Source of the DNA: Kitasatospora sp. CB01950
GTDB lineage: Bacteria > Actinomycetota > Actinomycetes > Streptomycetales > Streptomycetaceae
Direction: 5' to 3'
Assembly (NCBI RefSeq): GCF_001905465.1
Contig: NZ_LISX01000005.1
Location: 124,278-188,277 of the forward strand
DNA length: 64,000 nucleotides
Position 1 is the stretch's first letter. Each line of letters begins with the position of its first letter. The notes under the pieces are model-generated. The model searched no databases. It saw nothing but the letters and a program-made list of their open reading frames with translations, and was not told where the DNA came from. The position numbers were made by a program, and so were the translations under genes. Shown here in pieces: positions 1-7,816 of the stretch.

Positions 1-192
1 GCCCCCGCGCCGCTGATCGCCACCGCGCTGCTCAAGGACTACGGCAGCGCCACCCCGATCGCCGTGTACGTGGCGATCGCCGCCGTGATCACCGTCCTCG
101 CGGTGCTGTGCGGCCGGGAGACGCGCGGTGCCGACCTCACCGAGGCGGACCCCGCTCGGGGGGACTCCGTGAAGGCCGCTACGACGGTCTGA
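1..192 (+). CDS. MFS transporter, C-terminal fragment
   Basis: This is the last 63 codons of a gene entering from outside the window. The translation has one hydrophobic helix (about residues 20-38) followed by a short charged tail with the motif GRETRGADL. That ending resembles the last helix and cytoplasmic tail of metabolite:H+ symporter (MHS-type) MFS proteins, which import small organic acids or osmolytes. The substrate cannot be told from this fragment. It reads into the gap before a GAF/PucR regulator on the same strand. Confidence 0.6.
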   Translation, partial: APAPLIATALLKDYGSATPIAVYVAIAAVITVLAVLCGRETRGADLTEADPARGDSVKAATTV

Positions 193-314
193 CCGATTCC
201 GACAAAATCAGGGCCGCGTCACCGGGCACCCGCCCGGCGGCGCGGCCCAGGCCCGTTTACGAACGGGCCGCGGGCAACGGGGCCACGGGGGGCACGAGTG
301 ACAGGGAAGACCGA

Positions 315-2207
315 ATGGACCGCCACACCACCGCCGCACCGGCGCTGCGCAGACTCCTCGACCTGCTGGCGACCGGCGCCGCCACCGAGGACTTCGCCGA
401 AGTCCTCGCCGACGCCCGTCGGCAGGGCGCACCCGCCCAGGTCCTGACCGAGATCGACGACGCCACCTGGCAAGCGCTGCGGGTCCACCGCACGATGCGT
501 CAGCACCGCCGCCGCGAGGCCGAACTGACCGCCCTGTTCGACACCGCCGGCGACCTCGCCGCCTCCCGCGACCTCGACGCCGTCCTGCAGGCCATCGTCC
601 GCCGCGCCCGGATGCTGCTCGGCACCGACACCGCGTACCTCACGCTCCCCGACGAGCAGGCCGGCGACACCTACATGCGGGTCACCGACGGCTCCGTCTC
701 GCCGATCTTCCAGACCCTGCGGCTCAGCCTCGGCGACGGCCTCGGCGGCCTGGTCGCGCAGACCGCCCGCCCGTACGCCTCCCACGACTACCGGATCGAC
801 GAGCGCTTCCGGCACACCGGCCAGATCGACGCGGGCGTGCTCGACGAGGGCCTGGTCGCCATCATCGGCGTGCCGCTGCTGCTCGGCGGCACCGTGATCG
901 GCGTGCTGTTCGCCGCCGACCGCACCCCGCGGGCGTTCTCGCCCGACGAGGTCGCGCTGCTGTGCACCCTCGCCGCGCACGCCGCGATCGCCCTGGACAC
1001 CGCCAAGTCGCTTGCCGACACCCGCGCCGCGCTCGCCGAACTCGCCACCGCCAACGCCGTCATCCGCGCCCACGCGGGCTCCGTCCAGCGCGCCGAACAG
1101 GCCCACGACCGGCTCACCGACCTCGTGCTGCGCGGCGCGGAGGTCGCCGACGTGGCAGCCGAGGTCGCGGCGCTGCTCGACGGCGAGGCCTCCGTCCACG
1201 ACGCCGAGGGCGCCCCGCTCACCGGTCCCGGCGGCGCCCCCGACGGCCTCGACGACGCCGTCGCCTCCTCCCGCAGCGGCGGCCACGCCGTCCGGCACGG
1301 CACGGACTGGGTGTGCGCCGTCCTGGCCGGCCAGGAACTGCTCGGCTCGCTCGTCCTGCACGGCAGACCCGAACTCGACGACGCCGACCGCCGGGTGTTC
1401 GAACGCGCGAGCGTGGTCACCGCGCTGCTGCTCCTGCTGCGGCGCTCGGTCGCCGAGACCGAGAACCGCGTCCGCGGCGAACTCCTCGCCGACCTGCTCA
1501 CCGCCCCCGACCGCGACCCGGCCGGCCTCACCGCGCGCGGCCGCCGCCTCGGCGTGGACCTCGGCCGCCCGCACCTGGTGCTGGTCTCCTCCGCCGTCGA
1601 CGACTCCGCCCGGGAGCGGCTGGCGGGGGCCGCGGCCCGGTACCTGTTCGGCTCGCGCGGCATCAGCGCGGAGTTCGGCGACGGCGTGGTGCTGCTCGTC
1701 CCGCACGACGGCGCCGGCGCCGGCGCGGTCGCCGCGACGGCGGCGGAACGCCTCGCCCGGCTGGTCGGCGCCCCCGTCACCGTCGGCACCGGGCGCGCGG
1801 CCAGCGGGCCCGTCCCGCTGGCCGCGGCGTACGCGGAGGGGGTGCGGTGCGTGCGCGCCCTGCGGGTCCTCGGCCGCGACGGCGACGGCGCGTGCGCGGC
1901 CGACCTCGGATTCCTCGGCGTCCTCCTCGGCGACGGCCACGACGTCGAGGGCTTCGTCCGCGCGACCCTCGGCCCCCTCCTCGACTACGACGCCAAGCGC
2001 GGCACCGAACTCGTCCGCACCCTGCGGGCCTACTTCGACTGCGGCGGGAGCCTGACCCGGGCCAAGGACCAACTGCACGTCCACGTGAACACGGTGGTGC
2101 AGCGGCTCGACCGGGTGGAAGTGCTGCTGGGACGCGACTGGAACCAGCCGGAACGGGCGCTGGAGCTTCAACTCGCGCTCAGGCTCTTGCTGTTGGCAAC
2201 GGGGTGA
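315..2207 (+). CDS. GAF domain / PucR-type helix-turn-helix transcriptional regulator
   Basis: A 630-residue cytoplasmic regulator. Residues about 70-230 form a GAF-type ligand-binding domain (long helix, then the GDGLGGLVA and IIGVPLLLGGTVIGVLFAADR strands). The middle is alanine-rich and helical. Residues about 575-628 form the C-terminal PucR/CdaR helix-turn-helix (FDCGGSLTRAKDQLHVHVNTVVQRLDRV). Proteins of this build usually activate catabolic or transport genes when the GAF domain binds a small molecule. The MFS gene ending 123 bp upstream is a plausible target, but that is inference. The ATG at 315 is chosen because AGGGA lies just upstream and the frame before it is poorly conserved-looking. 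The ligand is unknown. Confidence 0.85.
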   Translation: MDRHTTAAPALRRLLDLLATGAATEDFAEVLADARRQGAPAQVLTEIDDATWQALRVHRTMRQHRRREAELTALFDTAGDLAASRDLDAVLQAIVRRARMLLGTDTAYLTLPDEQAGDTYMRVTDGSVSPIFQTLRLSLGDGLGGLVAQTARPYASHDYRIDERFRHTGQIDAGVLDEGLVAIIGVPLLLGGTVIGVLFAADRTPRAFSPDEVALLCTLAAHAAIALDTAKSLADTRAALAELATANAVIRAHAGSVQRAEQAHDRLTDLVLRGAEVADVAAEVAALLDGEASVHDAEGAPLTGPGGAPDGLDDAVASSRSGGHAVRHGTDWVCAVLAGQELLGSLVLHGRPELDDADRRVFERASVVTALLLLLRRSVAETENRVRGELLADLLTAPDRDPAGLTARGRRLGVDLGRPHLVLVSSAVDDSARERLAGAAARYLFGSRGISAEFGDGVVLLVPHDGAGAGAVAATAAERLARLVGAPVTVGTGRAASGPVPLAAAYAEGVRCVRALRVLGRDGDGACAADLGFLGVLLGDGHDVEGFVRATLGPLLDYDAKRGTELVRTLRAYFDCGGSLTRAKDQLHVHVNTVVQRLDRVEVLLGRDWNQPERALELQLALRLLLLATG

Positions 2208-2297
2208 GCAAGCCGGGAGGTGCACCACCAGGGGCGTGCACCGCGCTGGGCGTACAGTGGCGAGGTTGGGCTGAGCCGGCCGACCGGGAGTGGTGTG

Positions 2298-3095
2298 GTG
2301 AGCGAGAACGTGCGGTTCGTACGGATGGGAATAGGGTCGCGGACCGTCCCCTACCAGGAGGCGTGGGCGGAGCAGCAGCGGCTGCACGCGTTGCGGGTCG
2401 CGGACGAGATTCCGGACACGGTGCTGCTGCTGGAGCACGACCCGGTGTACACGATGGGCAAGCGCACCAACCCGGAGGACCTGCCGCTGGACGGGACGCC
2501 GGTGGTGGAGGTGAACCGCGGCGGGGAGATCACCTGGCACGGCCCGGGCCAGCTGGTGGGCTACCCGATCGTGAAGCTGCCGGATCCGATCGACGTGGTG
2601 GCGTACGTGCGCCGGCTGGAGGAGGCGCTGATCCGGGCGTGCACCGAGTTCGGCGTGCAGACCACCCGGATCGAGGGCCGCAGCGGGGTGTGGAAGCTGG
2701 GTGCGGAGATCCCGGGTGCGGTGGTGGACCCGTCGCAGGTGGTGGAGATCGGGAAGCTGACGCTGCGGATGGGCCTGCCGCTGGGCATCGACCCTCGGCT
2801 GGCGGGCCCGGAGTACGCCCCGTCGAACGCCGGTCAGCGCGGTGACGACCGCAAGCTCGCGGCGATCGGCGTGCGGGTGGCGCGCGGCGTGACGATGCAC
2901 GGTTTCGCGTTGAACTGCAACCCGGACATGACGTACTTCGACAAGATCGTTCCGTGCGGCATCCGGGACGCCGGAGTGGCGTCGCTGAGCGGCGAACTGG
3001 CCCGTCCGTTCGCGGTCCCGGACGCGGTGGGGACGGTGGAGCGCACGCTGCGCGAGGTGTTCGCCGAGCTGCCGGATCCGGCCGCCGCTGTCTGA
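2298..3095 (+). CDS. lipB: Octanoyl-[acyl-carrier protein]:protein N-octanoyltransferase
   Basis: LipB moves the octanoyl group from acyl carrier protein to lipoyl domains, the first step of lipoate synthesis. The 265-residue product has the family signature [18 protein letters not shown], the downstream G-x-K region with [10 protein letters not shown] that supplies the catalytic lysine, and the catalytic cysteine in [13 protein letters not shown] 2298 is chosen over upstream frames because GGGAG lies seven bases before it; GTG 2295 is an adjacent alternative. lipA follows 142 bp downstream on the same strand and acts on the LipB product. Cytoplasmic. Confidence 0.96.
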   Translation: MSENVRFVRMGIGSRTVPYQEAWAEQQRLHALRVADEIPDTVLLLEHDPVYTMGKRTNPEDLPLDGTPVVEVNRGGEITWHGPGQLVGYPIVKLPDPIDVVAYVRRLEEALIRACTEFGVQTTRIEGRSGVWKLGAEIPGAVVDPSQVVEIGKLTLRMGLPLGIDPRLAGPEYAPSNAGQRGDDRKLAAIGVRVARGVTMHGFALNCNPDMTYFDKIVPCGIRDAGVASLSGELARPFAVPDAVGTVERTLREVFAELPDPAAAV

Positions 3096-3196
3096 TCGCG
3101 GCGATTTCCCGCCGGGAGCGGAATTCGCTGTGCCGTGCCCGGTGTTGCCTTCCGAACGAAGGCCCGGGGCCCCGAGCAGGCCATCGAAGCAACGGC

Positions 3197-3212
3197 GTAC
3201 CCTTTGGGGTAC
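3197..3212. promoter_or_regulatory. Perfect 6-bp inverted repeat upstream of lipA
   Basis: GTACCC and GGGTAC flank a 4-nt spacer, ending 25 bases before the lipA GTG. It could be a regulator site or a short 5-prime-UTR hairpin. The sequence alone does not say which. Confidence 0.4.
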
Positions 3213-3237
3213 CCCGTCTAGTTCTTAGGAGTCGCAC

Positions 3238-4191
3238 GTGTCCGCTGTCGCACCCGACGGCAGGAAGCTCCTCCGCCTGGAGGTCCGCAACAGCGAGACC
3301 CCCATCGAGCGGAAGCCCGAGTGGATCAAGACCAGGGCGAAGATGGGGCCGGAGTACAACGCCCTGCACTCCCTGGTGAAGAAGGAAGGGCTGCACACGG
3401 TCTGCCAGGAGGCGGGCTGCCCCAACATCTTCGAGTGCTGGGAAGACCGCGAGGCGACCTTCCTGATCGGCGGCGACCAGTGCACCCGCCGCTGCGACTT
3501 CTGCCAGATCGACACCGGCAAGCCCGCCGAGTTCGACCGGGACGAGCCGCGCCGGGTCGCCGAGTCCATCGTCACGATGGACCTGAACTACGCCACCATC
3601 ACCGGCGTCGCCCGCGACGACCTGGCGGACGGCGGCGCGTGGCTGTACGCGGAGACGGTCCGCCAGGTGCACGCGATGACGGCCGCCCGGGAGGCCGGCC
3701 GGACCGGTGTGGAGCTGCTGATCCCGGACTTCAACGCGGTGCCGGAGCAGCTCGCCGAGGTGTTCTCGTCGCGTCCCGAGGTGCTGGCGCACAACGTCGA
3801 GACCGTGCCGCGGATCTTCAAGCGGATCCGTCCGGCGTTCCGGTACGAGCGTTCGCTGGACGTGATCACCCAGGCCCGGGCGGCCGGGCTGGTCACCAAG
3901 TCGAACCTGATCCTGGGCATGGGCGAGACCCGCGAGGAGGTCAGCGAGGCGCTGTCCGACCTGGTCGACGCCGGCTGCGAGCTGATCACCATCACCCAGT
4001 ACCTGCGTCCTTCGCTGCGCCACCACCCGGTGGAGCGCTGGGTGAAGCCGCAGGAGTTCGTCGAGCTCCAGGAGGAGGCCGAGGAGCTGGGCTTCGCCGG
4101 TGTGATGTCGGGTCCGCTGGTGCGTTCCTCGTACCGGGCCGGCCGGCTGTACCGGCAGGCGCTGGAGCGTCGCGCGCAGGCGGCGGTCTGA
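3238..4191 (+). CDS. lipA: Lipoyl synthase (radical SAM)
   Basis: LipA inserts two sulfurs into protein-bound octanoyl groups to make lipoyl cofactors for 2-oxoacid dehydrogenases and the glycine cleavage system. The 317-residue protein shows both iron-sulfur motifs: [12 protein letters not shown] (C-x4-C-x5-C, auxiliary cluster) and CTRRCDFC (C-x3-C-x2-C, radical SAM cluster). The C-terminal serine ligand region [11 protein letters not shown] is also present. GTG 3238 is preceded by AGGAG at an ideal distance. It is paired with lipB upstream and followed by a strong hairpin, so the lipB-lipA unit probably ends here. Confidence 0.97.
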   Translation: MSAVAPDGRKLLRLEVRNSETPIERKPEWIKTRAKMGPEYNALHSLVKKEGLHTVCQEAGCPNIFECWEDREATFLIGGDQCTRRCDFCQIDTGKPAEFDRDEPRRVAESIVTMDLNYATITGVARDDLADGGAWLYAETVRQVHAMTAAREAGRTGVELLIPDFNAVPEQLAEVFSSRPEVLAHNVETVPRIFKRIRPAFRYERSLDVITQARAAGLVTKSNLILGMGETREEVSEALSDLVDAGCELITITQYLRPSLRHHPVERWVKPQEFVELQEEAEELGFAGVMSGPLVRSSYRAGRLYRQALERRAQAAV

Positions 4192-4211
4192 ACCGGTAGC
4201 GGTGCTGTGTG

Positions 4212-4243
4212 CGGAGGGCGGGCCCGGTCGGGCCCGCCCTCCG
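4212..4243 (+). terminator. Hairpin terminator after lipA
   Basis: A perfect 15-bp stem (4212-4226 with 4229-4243) starts 20 bases after the lipA stop. It has no U tract, as is common for actinomycete terminators. Confidence 0.75.
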
Positions 4244-4358
4244 TGCGTGCGGGCTGTCCGGGCTAACCGCCGACGTTTCATGTGGCATCGACCGGTGGGC
4301 CACCGTACGGTAACGGGCGTCCGGGACGCTTGAGCGGTACCCGGGTCGAGGAGTTGGT

Positions 4359-4517
4359 GTGGTCATGCGTACCGGACTCAGGACCGCCCTGCGGCGGGCC
4401 GAACAGCTGTTGCTGATCCGCGGCGCGCGCCGCAACGCGTGGGCGGCGGTGTGCGAGAACCGCCGGCTGGCGGACGAGCGCGAGCAACCCGCACGGGTGC
4501 CGGAGCGCAGCGCCTGA
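4359..4517 (+). CDS. Small basic hypothetical protein
   Basis: A 52-codon frame rich in arginine, with a core like ALRRAEQLLLIRGARRNAW. GAGGAG at 4348-4353 fits GTG 4359 (spacer 5) better than the in-frame ATG 4365 (spacer 11). A short conserved ORF occupies the same slot between lipA and the DUF4191 gene in Streptomyces chromosomes, as I recall it, which supports it being real. It is probably cytoplasmic. No domain is recognised and no function is proposed. Confidence 0.55.
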   Translation: MVMRTGLRTALRRAEQLLLIRGARRNAWAAVCENRRLADEREQPARVPERSA

Positions 4518-4672
4518 ACTCCGGGGCGTGTCCGGAGTGCGGCCGGAGCGTGTCCGAGACGCCTCCGGGTCGTGCCCAGGACGGGGGCCGGGTCGGGGTC
4601 CGGGAAAGTCCCGGGGCGTGGAAGCGGTACCGCCTTGGATGATCGCCACCCTCGCCCCGTACCATGAGCAGT

Positions 4673-5359
4673 ATGGCGAGGCAAAAATCCGATACTCCTG
4701 GGCGGCTCGCACAGATCCGCCAGGCATATGTCATGACCAAGCAGGTCGACTCCAAAATCGGCCTGATCATCGCCGGCGTCGGCCTGCTGACCTTCGGCGT
4801 GTTCCTCGCCATCGGCTTCGCCCTGGACCACCCGGTCTACCTGGGCATTCTCGGTTTCGTGGTGGCAGTGCTGGCGGTCGCGATCGTGTTCGGCCGTCGG
4901 GCCGAGCGGGCCGCGTTCGGGCAGATGGAGGGCCAGCCGGGCGCGGTCGCCGCGGTGCTGGGCAACATCCGTCGCGGTTGGAGCGCCAACCAGACCCCGG
5001 TCGCGGTCACCCGTAGCCAGGACGCGGTCTACCGCGCGGTCGGCCGGGCCGGCATCGCGCTGATCGGCGAGGGCAACCCGAACCGGGTGCGTCCGCTGCT
5101 GGCGTCCGAGAAGAAGAAGATGTCCCGCGTCGTCGGCGACATTCCGGTGCACGACATCATGGTCGGCAACGGCGAGGGCGAGGTCCCGCTGAAGAAGCTG
5201 CAGATCCACCTGATGCGGCTGCCGCGGGCGATCAGCGCCGCCCAGGTCACCGAGACCAACGACCGCCTGCGGGCGCTCGGCGACCTGCTGTCCAAGGCGC
5301 CGATTCCCAAGGGCCCGATGCCGAAGGGCGCCCGGATGCCCAAGGGCGGCGCGCGCTAG
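4673..5359 (+). CDS. DUF4191 family membrane protein
   Basis: A 228-residue protein starting MARQKSDTPGRLAQIRQAY. It has two adjacent transmembrane helices at about residues 29-75 (IGLIIAGVGLLTFGVFLAIGF and a VYLGILGFVVAVLAVAIVFG stretch), then a cytoplasmic domain and a lysine/proline-rich tail. This layout is typical of the DUF4191 family found next to lipA in actinobacteria. Function is unknown. An in-frame ATG at 4664 is an alternative start. There is no clear Shine-Dalgarno site, so translation could be leaderless. Confidence 0.85.
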   Translation: MARQKSDTPGRLAQIRQAYVMTKQVDSKIGLIIAGVGLLTFGVFLAIGFALDHPVYLGILGFVVAVLAVAIVFGRRAERAAFGQMEGQPGAVAAVLGNIRRGWSANQTPVAVTRSQDAVYRAVGRAGIALIGEGNPNRVRPLLASEKKKMSRVVGDIPVHDIMVGNGEGEVPLKKLQIHLMRLPRAISAAQVTETNDRLRALGDLLSKAPIPKGPMPKGARMPKGGAR

Positions 5360-5384
5360 GCGACCACTCCCCCGTAGGACACCA

Positions 5385-5424
5385 CGGCCCCGCTCGCGAG
5401 ATTCTCTCTCCGCGAGCGGGGCCG
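5385..5424. terminator. Bidirectional hairpin terminator
   Basis: A 14-bp perfect stem (5385-5398 with 5411-5424) around a 12-nt pyrimidine-rich loop. It lies between the convergent DUF4191 and RDD genes and could serve both. Confidence 0.75.
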
Positions 5425-5440
5425 TTCGACGTTCCCGGAC

Positions 5441-5502
5441 TTCCGGTCCGATCAGACTTCCTGTCCGATCAGACTCCGATCAGACTTCCCGTCCGATCTG
5501 AT
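5441..5502. repeat. Imperfect 17-bp tandem repeat
   Basis: Near-copies of TTCCGGTCCGATCAGAC occur at 5441, 5458 and 5486, with a shortened copy (TCCGATCAGAC) at 5475. The array lies just beyond the RDD stop codon and outside any supported gene. Confidence 0.7.
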
Positions 5503-5509
5503 GTCCGGT

Positions 5510-5977
5510 TCAGATGCGGACCTCGACGGTACCGACGGCCTTGTCGTGCAGGCCGCGGGCGTCGCGGTCCCAGACGGCGGCCGGGATGACCAGGCACAGC
5601 AGGAAGGTGCGCAGCAGCACCTGCGGGATGGTGGCGCGGCGGCCGTCCAGCCGGACCACCCGCAGGCCGAACAGGCGCTTGCCGACGGTGGTGCCGGTGG
5701 TGGCCAGGAACAGCACGGTGACGGCGTAGAACAGCGGGGTCGTCCACAGGTTGGCCGAGCTCTGGTCGCCGCGGGCCAGCAGGCCGTACGCGACCAGGCT
5801 GACCAGCCAGCCGTCGACGAACAGGGCACCGATGCGGCGGCCGGGGCCGGCCATCGAGCCGGGGCCGGTGCGCGGCAGGCCGAGGCGCTCGCCGCGGTAG
5901 CCGAAGTCGGTGCCCATCTTCTCGGCGGCCGCCTTCGGGCCGTCGATCCACGATCCGAGTGCTTCTCTGGTGTCCAC
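5510..5977 (-). CDS. RDD family membrane protein
   Basis: A 155-residue protein with the RDD fold. After about 60 N-terminal residues comes GRRIGALFVDGWLVSLVAYGL with the Arg and Asp of the first helix, then a second helix (LFYAVTVLFLATTGTTVGKRLFGLRVVRLDG) and a third hydrophobic stretch. RDD proteins are small membrane proteins, some implicated in ion or substrate transport; function here is unknown. GTG 5977 (reading MDTREALGSW) has GGTGGGG upstream and is preferred to GTG 5986. It converges with the DUF4191 gene and diverges from glnA, an arrangement typical of Streptomyces. Confidence 0.85.
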   Translation of the reverse strand: MDTREALGSWIDGPKAAAEKMGTDFGYRGERLGLPRTGPGSMAGPGRRIGALFVDGWLVSLVAYGLLARGDQSSANLWTTPLFYAVTVLFLATTGTTVGKRLFGLRVVRLDGRRATIPQVLLRTFLLCLVIPAAVWDRDARGLHDKAVGTVEVRI

Positions 5978-6176
5978 GGACCCCACCCTAACCGGGCTTA
6001 CCCGCCGGTCCGGTGGCGGGCCCGCGGGCGGGACGCGCCGGAGCGGGATCCCGTCGGGGTGAAACGGATTCCGCCGACTGCCGTGAATGGTCTCGACCTG
6101 TCGGGGTACGCGGCCGCTGTGACACCGGCGATTTGCCCGGGACCGTACCGCTTTGCGGCCCGCCCGAGTGGCCTGG

Positions 6177-6192
6177 TTAACATGTGGGAAAC
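6177..6192 (+). promoter_or_regulatory. Probable GlnR box upstream of glnA
   Basis: TTAAC, six bases, then GAAAC fits the actinobacterial GlnR half-box pattern gTnAc-n6-GaAAc. It lies 108-123 bases upstream of the glnA ATG, a usual place for GlnR control of glutamine synthetase. Only one good half-box pair is visible. Confidence 0.6.
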
Positions 6193-6299
6193 AGCCGAGT
6201 CACGATCGGGCAACGGCCGATTCCTATCGTGAGCCCCCTGCGCGGGGACTCCCGTCGCCCCTGACGGAGGCTCGGACCGCACGTCGAGGAGGAGTACGG

Positions 6300-7712
6300 A
6301 TGTTCACCAACGCCGACGAGGTCAAGCGGTACATCGCGGACAACGACATCAAGTTCGTCGACGTCCGGTTCTGCGACCTGCCGGGCGTGTTGCAGCACCT
6401 CGCGGTCCCGGCCGACACCTTCGACCCGACCGAGACGCTGATGTTCGACGGCTCCTCGATCCGCGGCTTCCAGGCCATCCACGAATCCGACATGGCCCTC
6501 GTCCCGGACCTCGCGACCGCCCGGCTGGACCCGTTCCGCACCGAGAAGCACCTCAACATCAACTTCTTCATCCAGGACCCGATCACCGGCGAGGCCTACA
6601 GCCGCGACCCGCGCAACGTGGCCCGCAAGGCCGAGGCCTACCTCGCCTCCTCCGGCATCGCCGACACCGCGTACTTCGGGCCCGAGGCCGAGTTCTACGT
6701 CTTCGACTCGGTGCGCTTCGAGACCAGCGCCAACGCGTCCTACTACCACATCGACTCGGTGGCCGGCGCCTGGAACACCGGCTCCGCCGAGGGCGACGCG
6801 CGCGGCTACAAGGTCAAGTACAAGGGCGGCTACTTCCCCGTCCCGCCGGTCGACCACTTCGCCGACCTGCGCGCCGAGATGTCCCTCGAACTCGGCCGCG
6901 CCGGGCTCGTCGTGGAACGCCAGCACCACGAGGTCGGCACCGCCGGGCAGGCCGAGATCAACTACCGGTTCAACACGCTGCTGCACGCCGCGGACGACCT
7001 GATGCTGTTCAAATACATCATCAAGAACGTCGCCTGGCGGGCCGGCAAGACCGCCACCTTCATGCCCAAGCCGATCTTCGGCGACAACGGCTCCGGCATG
7101 CACGTCCACCAGTCGCTGTGGACGGGCGGCAACCCGCTGTTCTACGACGAGCAGGGCTACGCGGGCCTGTCCGACACCGCCCGCTACTACATCGGCGGCA
7201 TCCTCAAGCACGCCCCGTCGCTGCTCGCCTTCACCAATCCGTCGGTGAACTCCTACCACCGCCTCGTCCCCGGCTTCGAGGCGCCCGTCAACCTGGTCTA
7301 CTCGCAGCGCAACCGCTCCGCCGCGATCCGGATCCCGATCACCGGCTCCAACGCCAAGGCCAAGCGCATCGAGTTCCGCGCCCCCGACCCGGCGTCCAAC
7401 CCCTACCTGGCCTTCTCCGCCATGCTGATGGCCGGCCTCGACGGCATCAAGAACAAGATCGAACCCGCCGAGCCCGTCGACAAGGACCTCTACGAACTCG
7501 CCCCCGACGAGCACGCCGCCGTCCCCCAGGTCCCGGCCTCCCTCGACGCCGTCCTGAACGCCCTCGAAGCCGACCACGAATACCTGCTGGCCGGCGGCGT
7601 CTTCACCACCGACCTGATCGAAACCTGGATCGACTACAAGCGCACCCAGGAACTCGCCCCGATCGCCCTCCGCCCCCACCCGCACGAGTTCGAGCTGTAC
7701 TACGACCTGTAA
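6300..7712 (+). CDS. glnA: Glutamine synthetase type I
   Basis: GlnA condenses glutamate and ammonia to glutamine with ATP and works as a cytoplasmic dodecamer. The 470-residue product has the beta-grasp start, [10 protein letters not shown], the metal-binding [21 protein letters not shown] and the [10 protein letters not shown] region. The adenylylation tyrosine is visible as Tyr398 in [10 protein letters not shown], so it should be a substrate of GlnE, encoded at the other end of this window. ATG 6300 follows GAGGAGGAG. A GlnR-type box lies upstream. Length matches GSI-beta enzymes. Confidence 0.98.
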   Translation: MFTNADEVKRYIADNDIKFVDVRFCDLPGVLQHLAVPADTFDPTETLMFDGSSIRGFQAIHESDMALVPDLATARLDPFRTEKHLNINFFIQDPITGEAYSRDPRNVARKAEAYLASSGIADTAYFGPEAEFYVFDSVRFETSANASYYHIDSVAGAWNTGSAEGDARGYKVKYKGGYFPVPPVDHFADLRAEMSLELGRAGLVVERQHHEVGTAGQAEINYRFNTLLHAADDLMLFKYIIKNVAWRAGKTATFMPKPIFGDNGSGMHVHQSLWTGGNPLFYDEQGYAGLSDTARYYIGGILKHAPSLLAFTNPSVNSYHRLVPGFEAPVNLVYSQRNRSAAIRIPITGSNAKAKRIEFRAPDPASNPYLAFSAMLMAGLDGIKNKIEPAEPVDKDLYELAPDEHAAVPQVPASLDAVLNALEADHEYLLAGGVFTTDLIETWIDYKRTQELAPIALRPHPHEFELYYDL

Positions 7713-7765
7713 GACGGCCTCCGACCTGCGGGAAAGCAGTTCGATCTGGTCATCGTCTCCACGGG

Positions 7766-7800
7766 GCTGCGGTGCCGGACGGGGTGTCCGGCACCGCAGC
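7766..7800. terminator. Bidirectional terminator between glnA and the GH27 gene
   Basis: A perfect 15-bp stem (7766-7780 with 7786-7800) closes a GGGGT loop between two converging genes. Confidence 0.85.
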
Positions 7801-7816
7801 TCTGCGGGGGGGTCGG

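Noticed and set aside
219..2900. An 893-codon minus-strand frame opposite the GAF regulator and lipB
   Set aside because: No ribosome site, no family, overlaps two recognised genes. A high-GC artefact.
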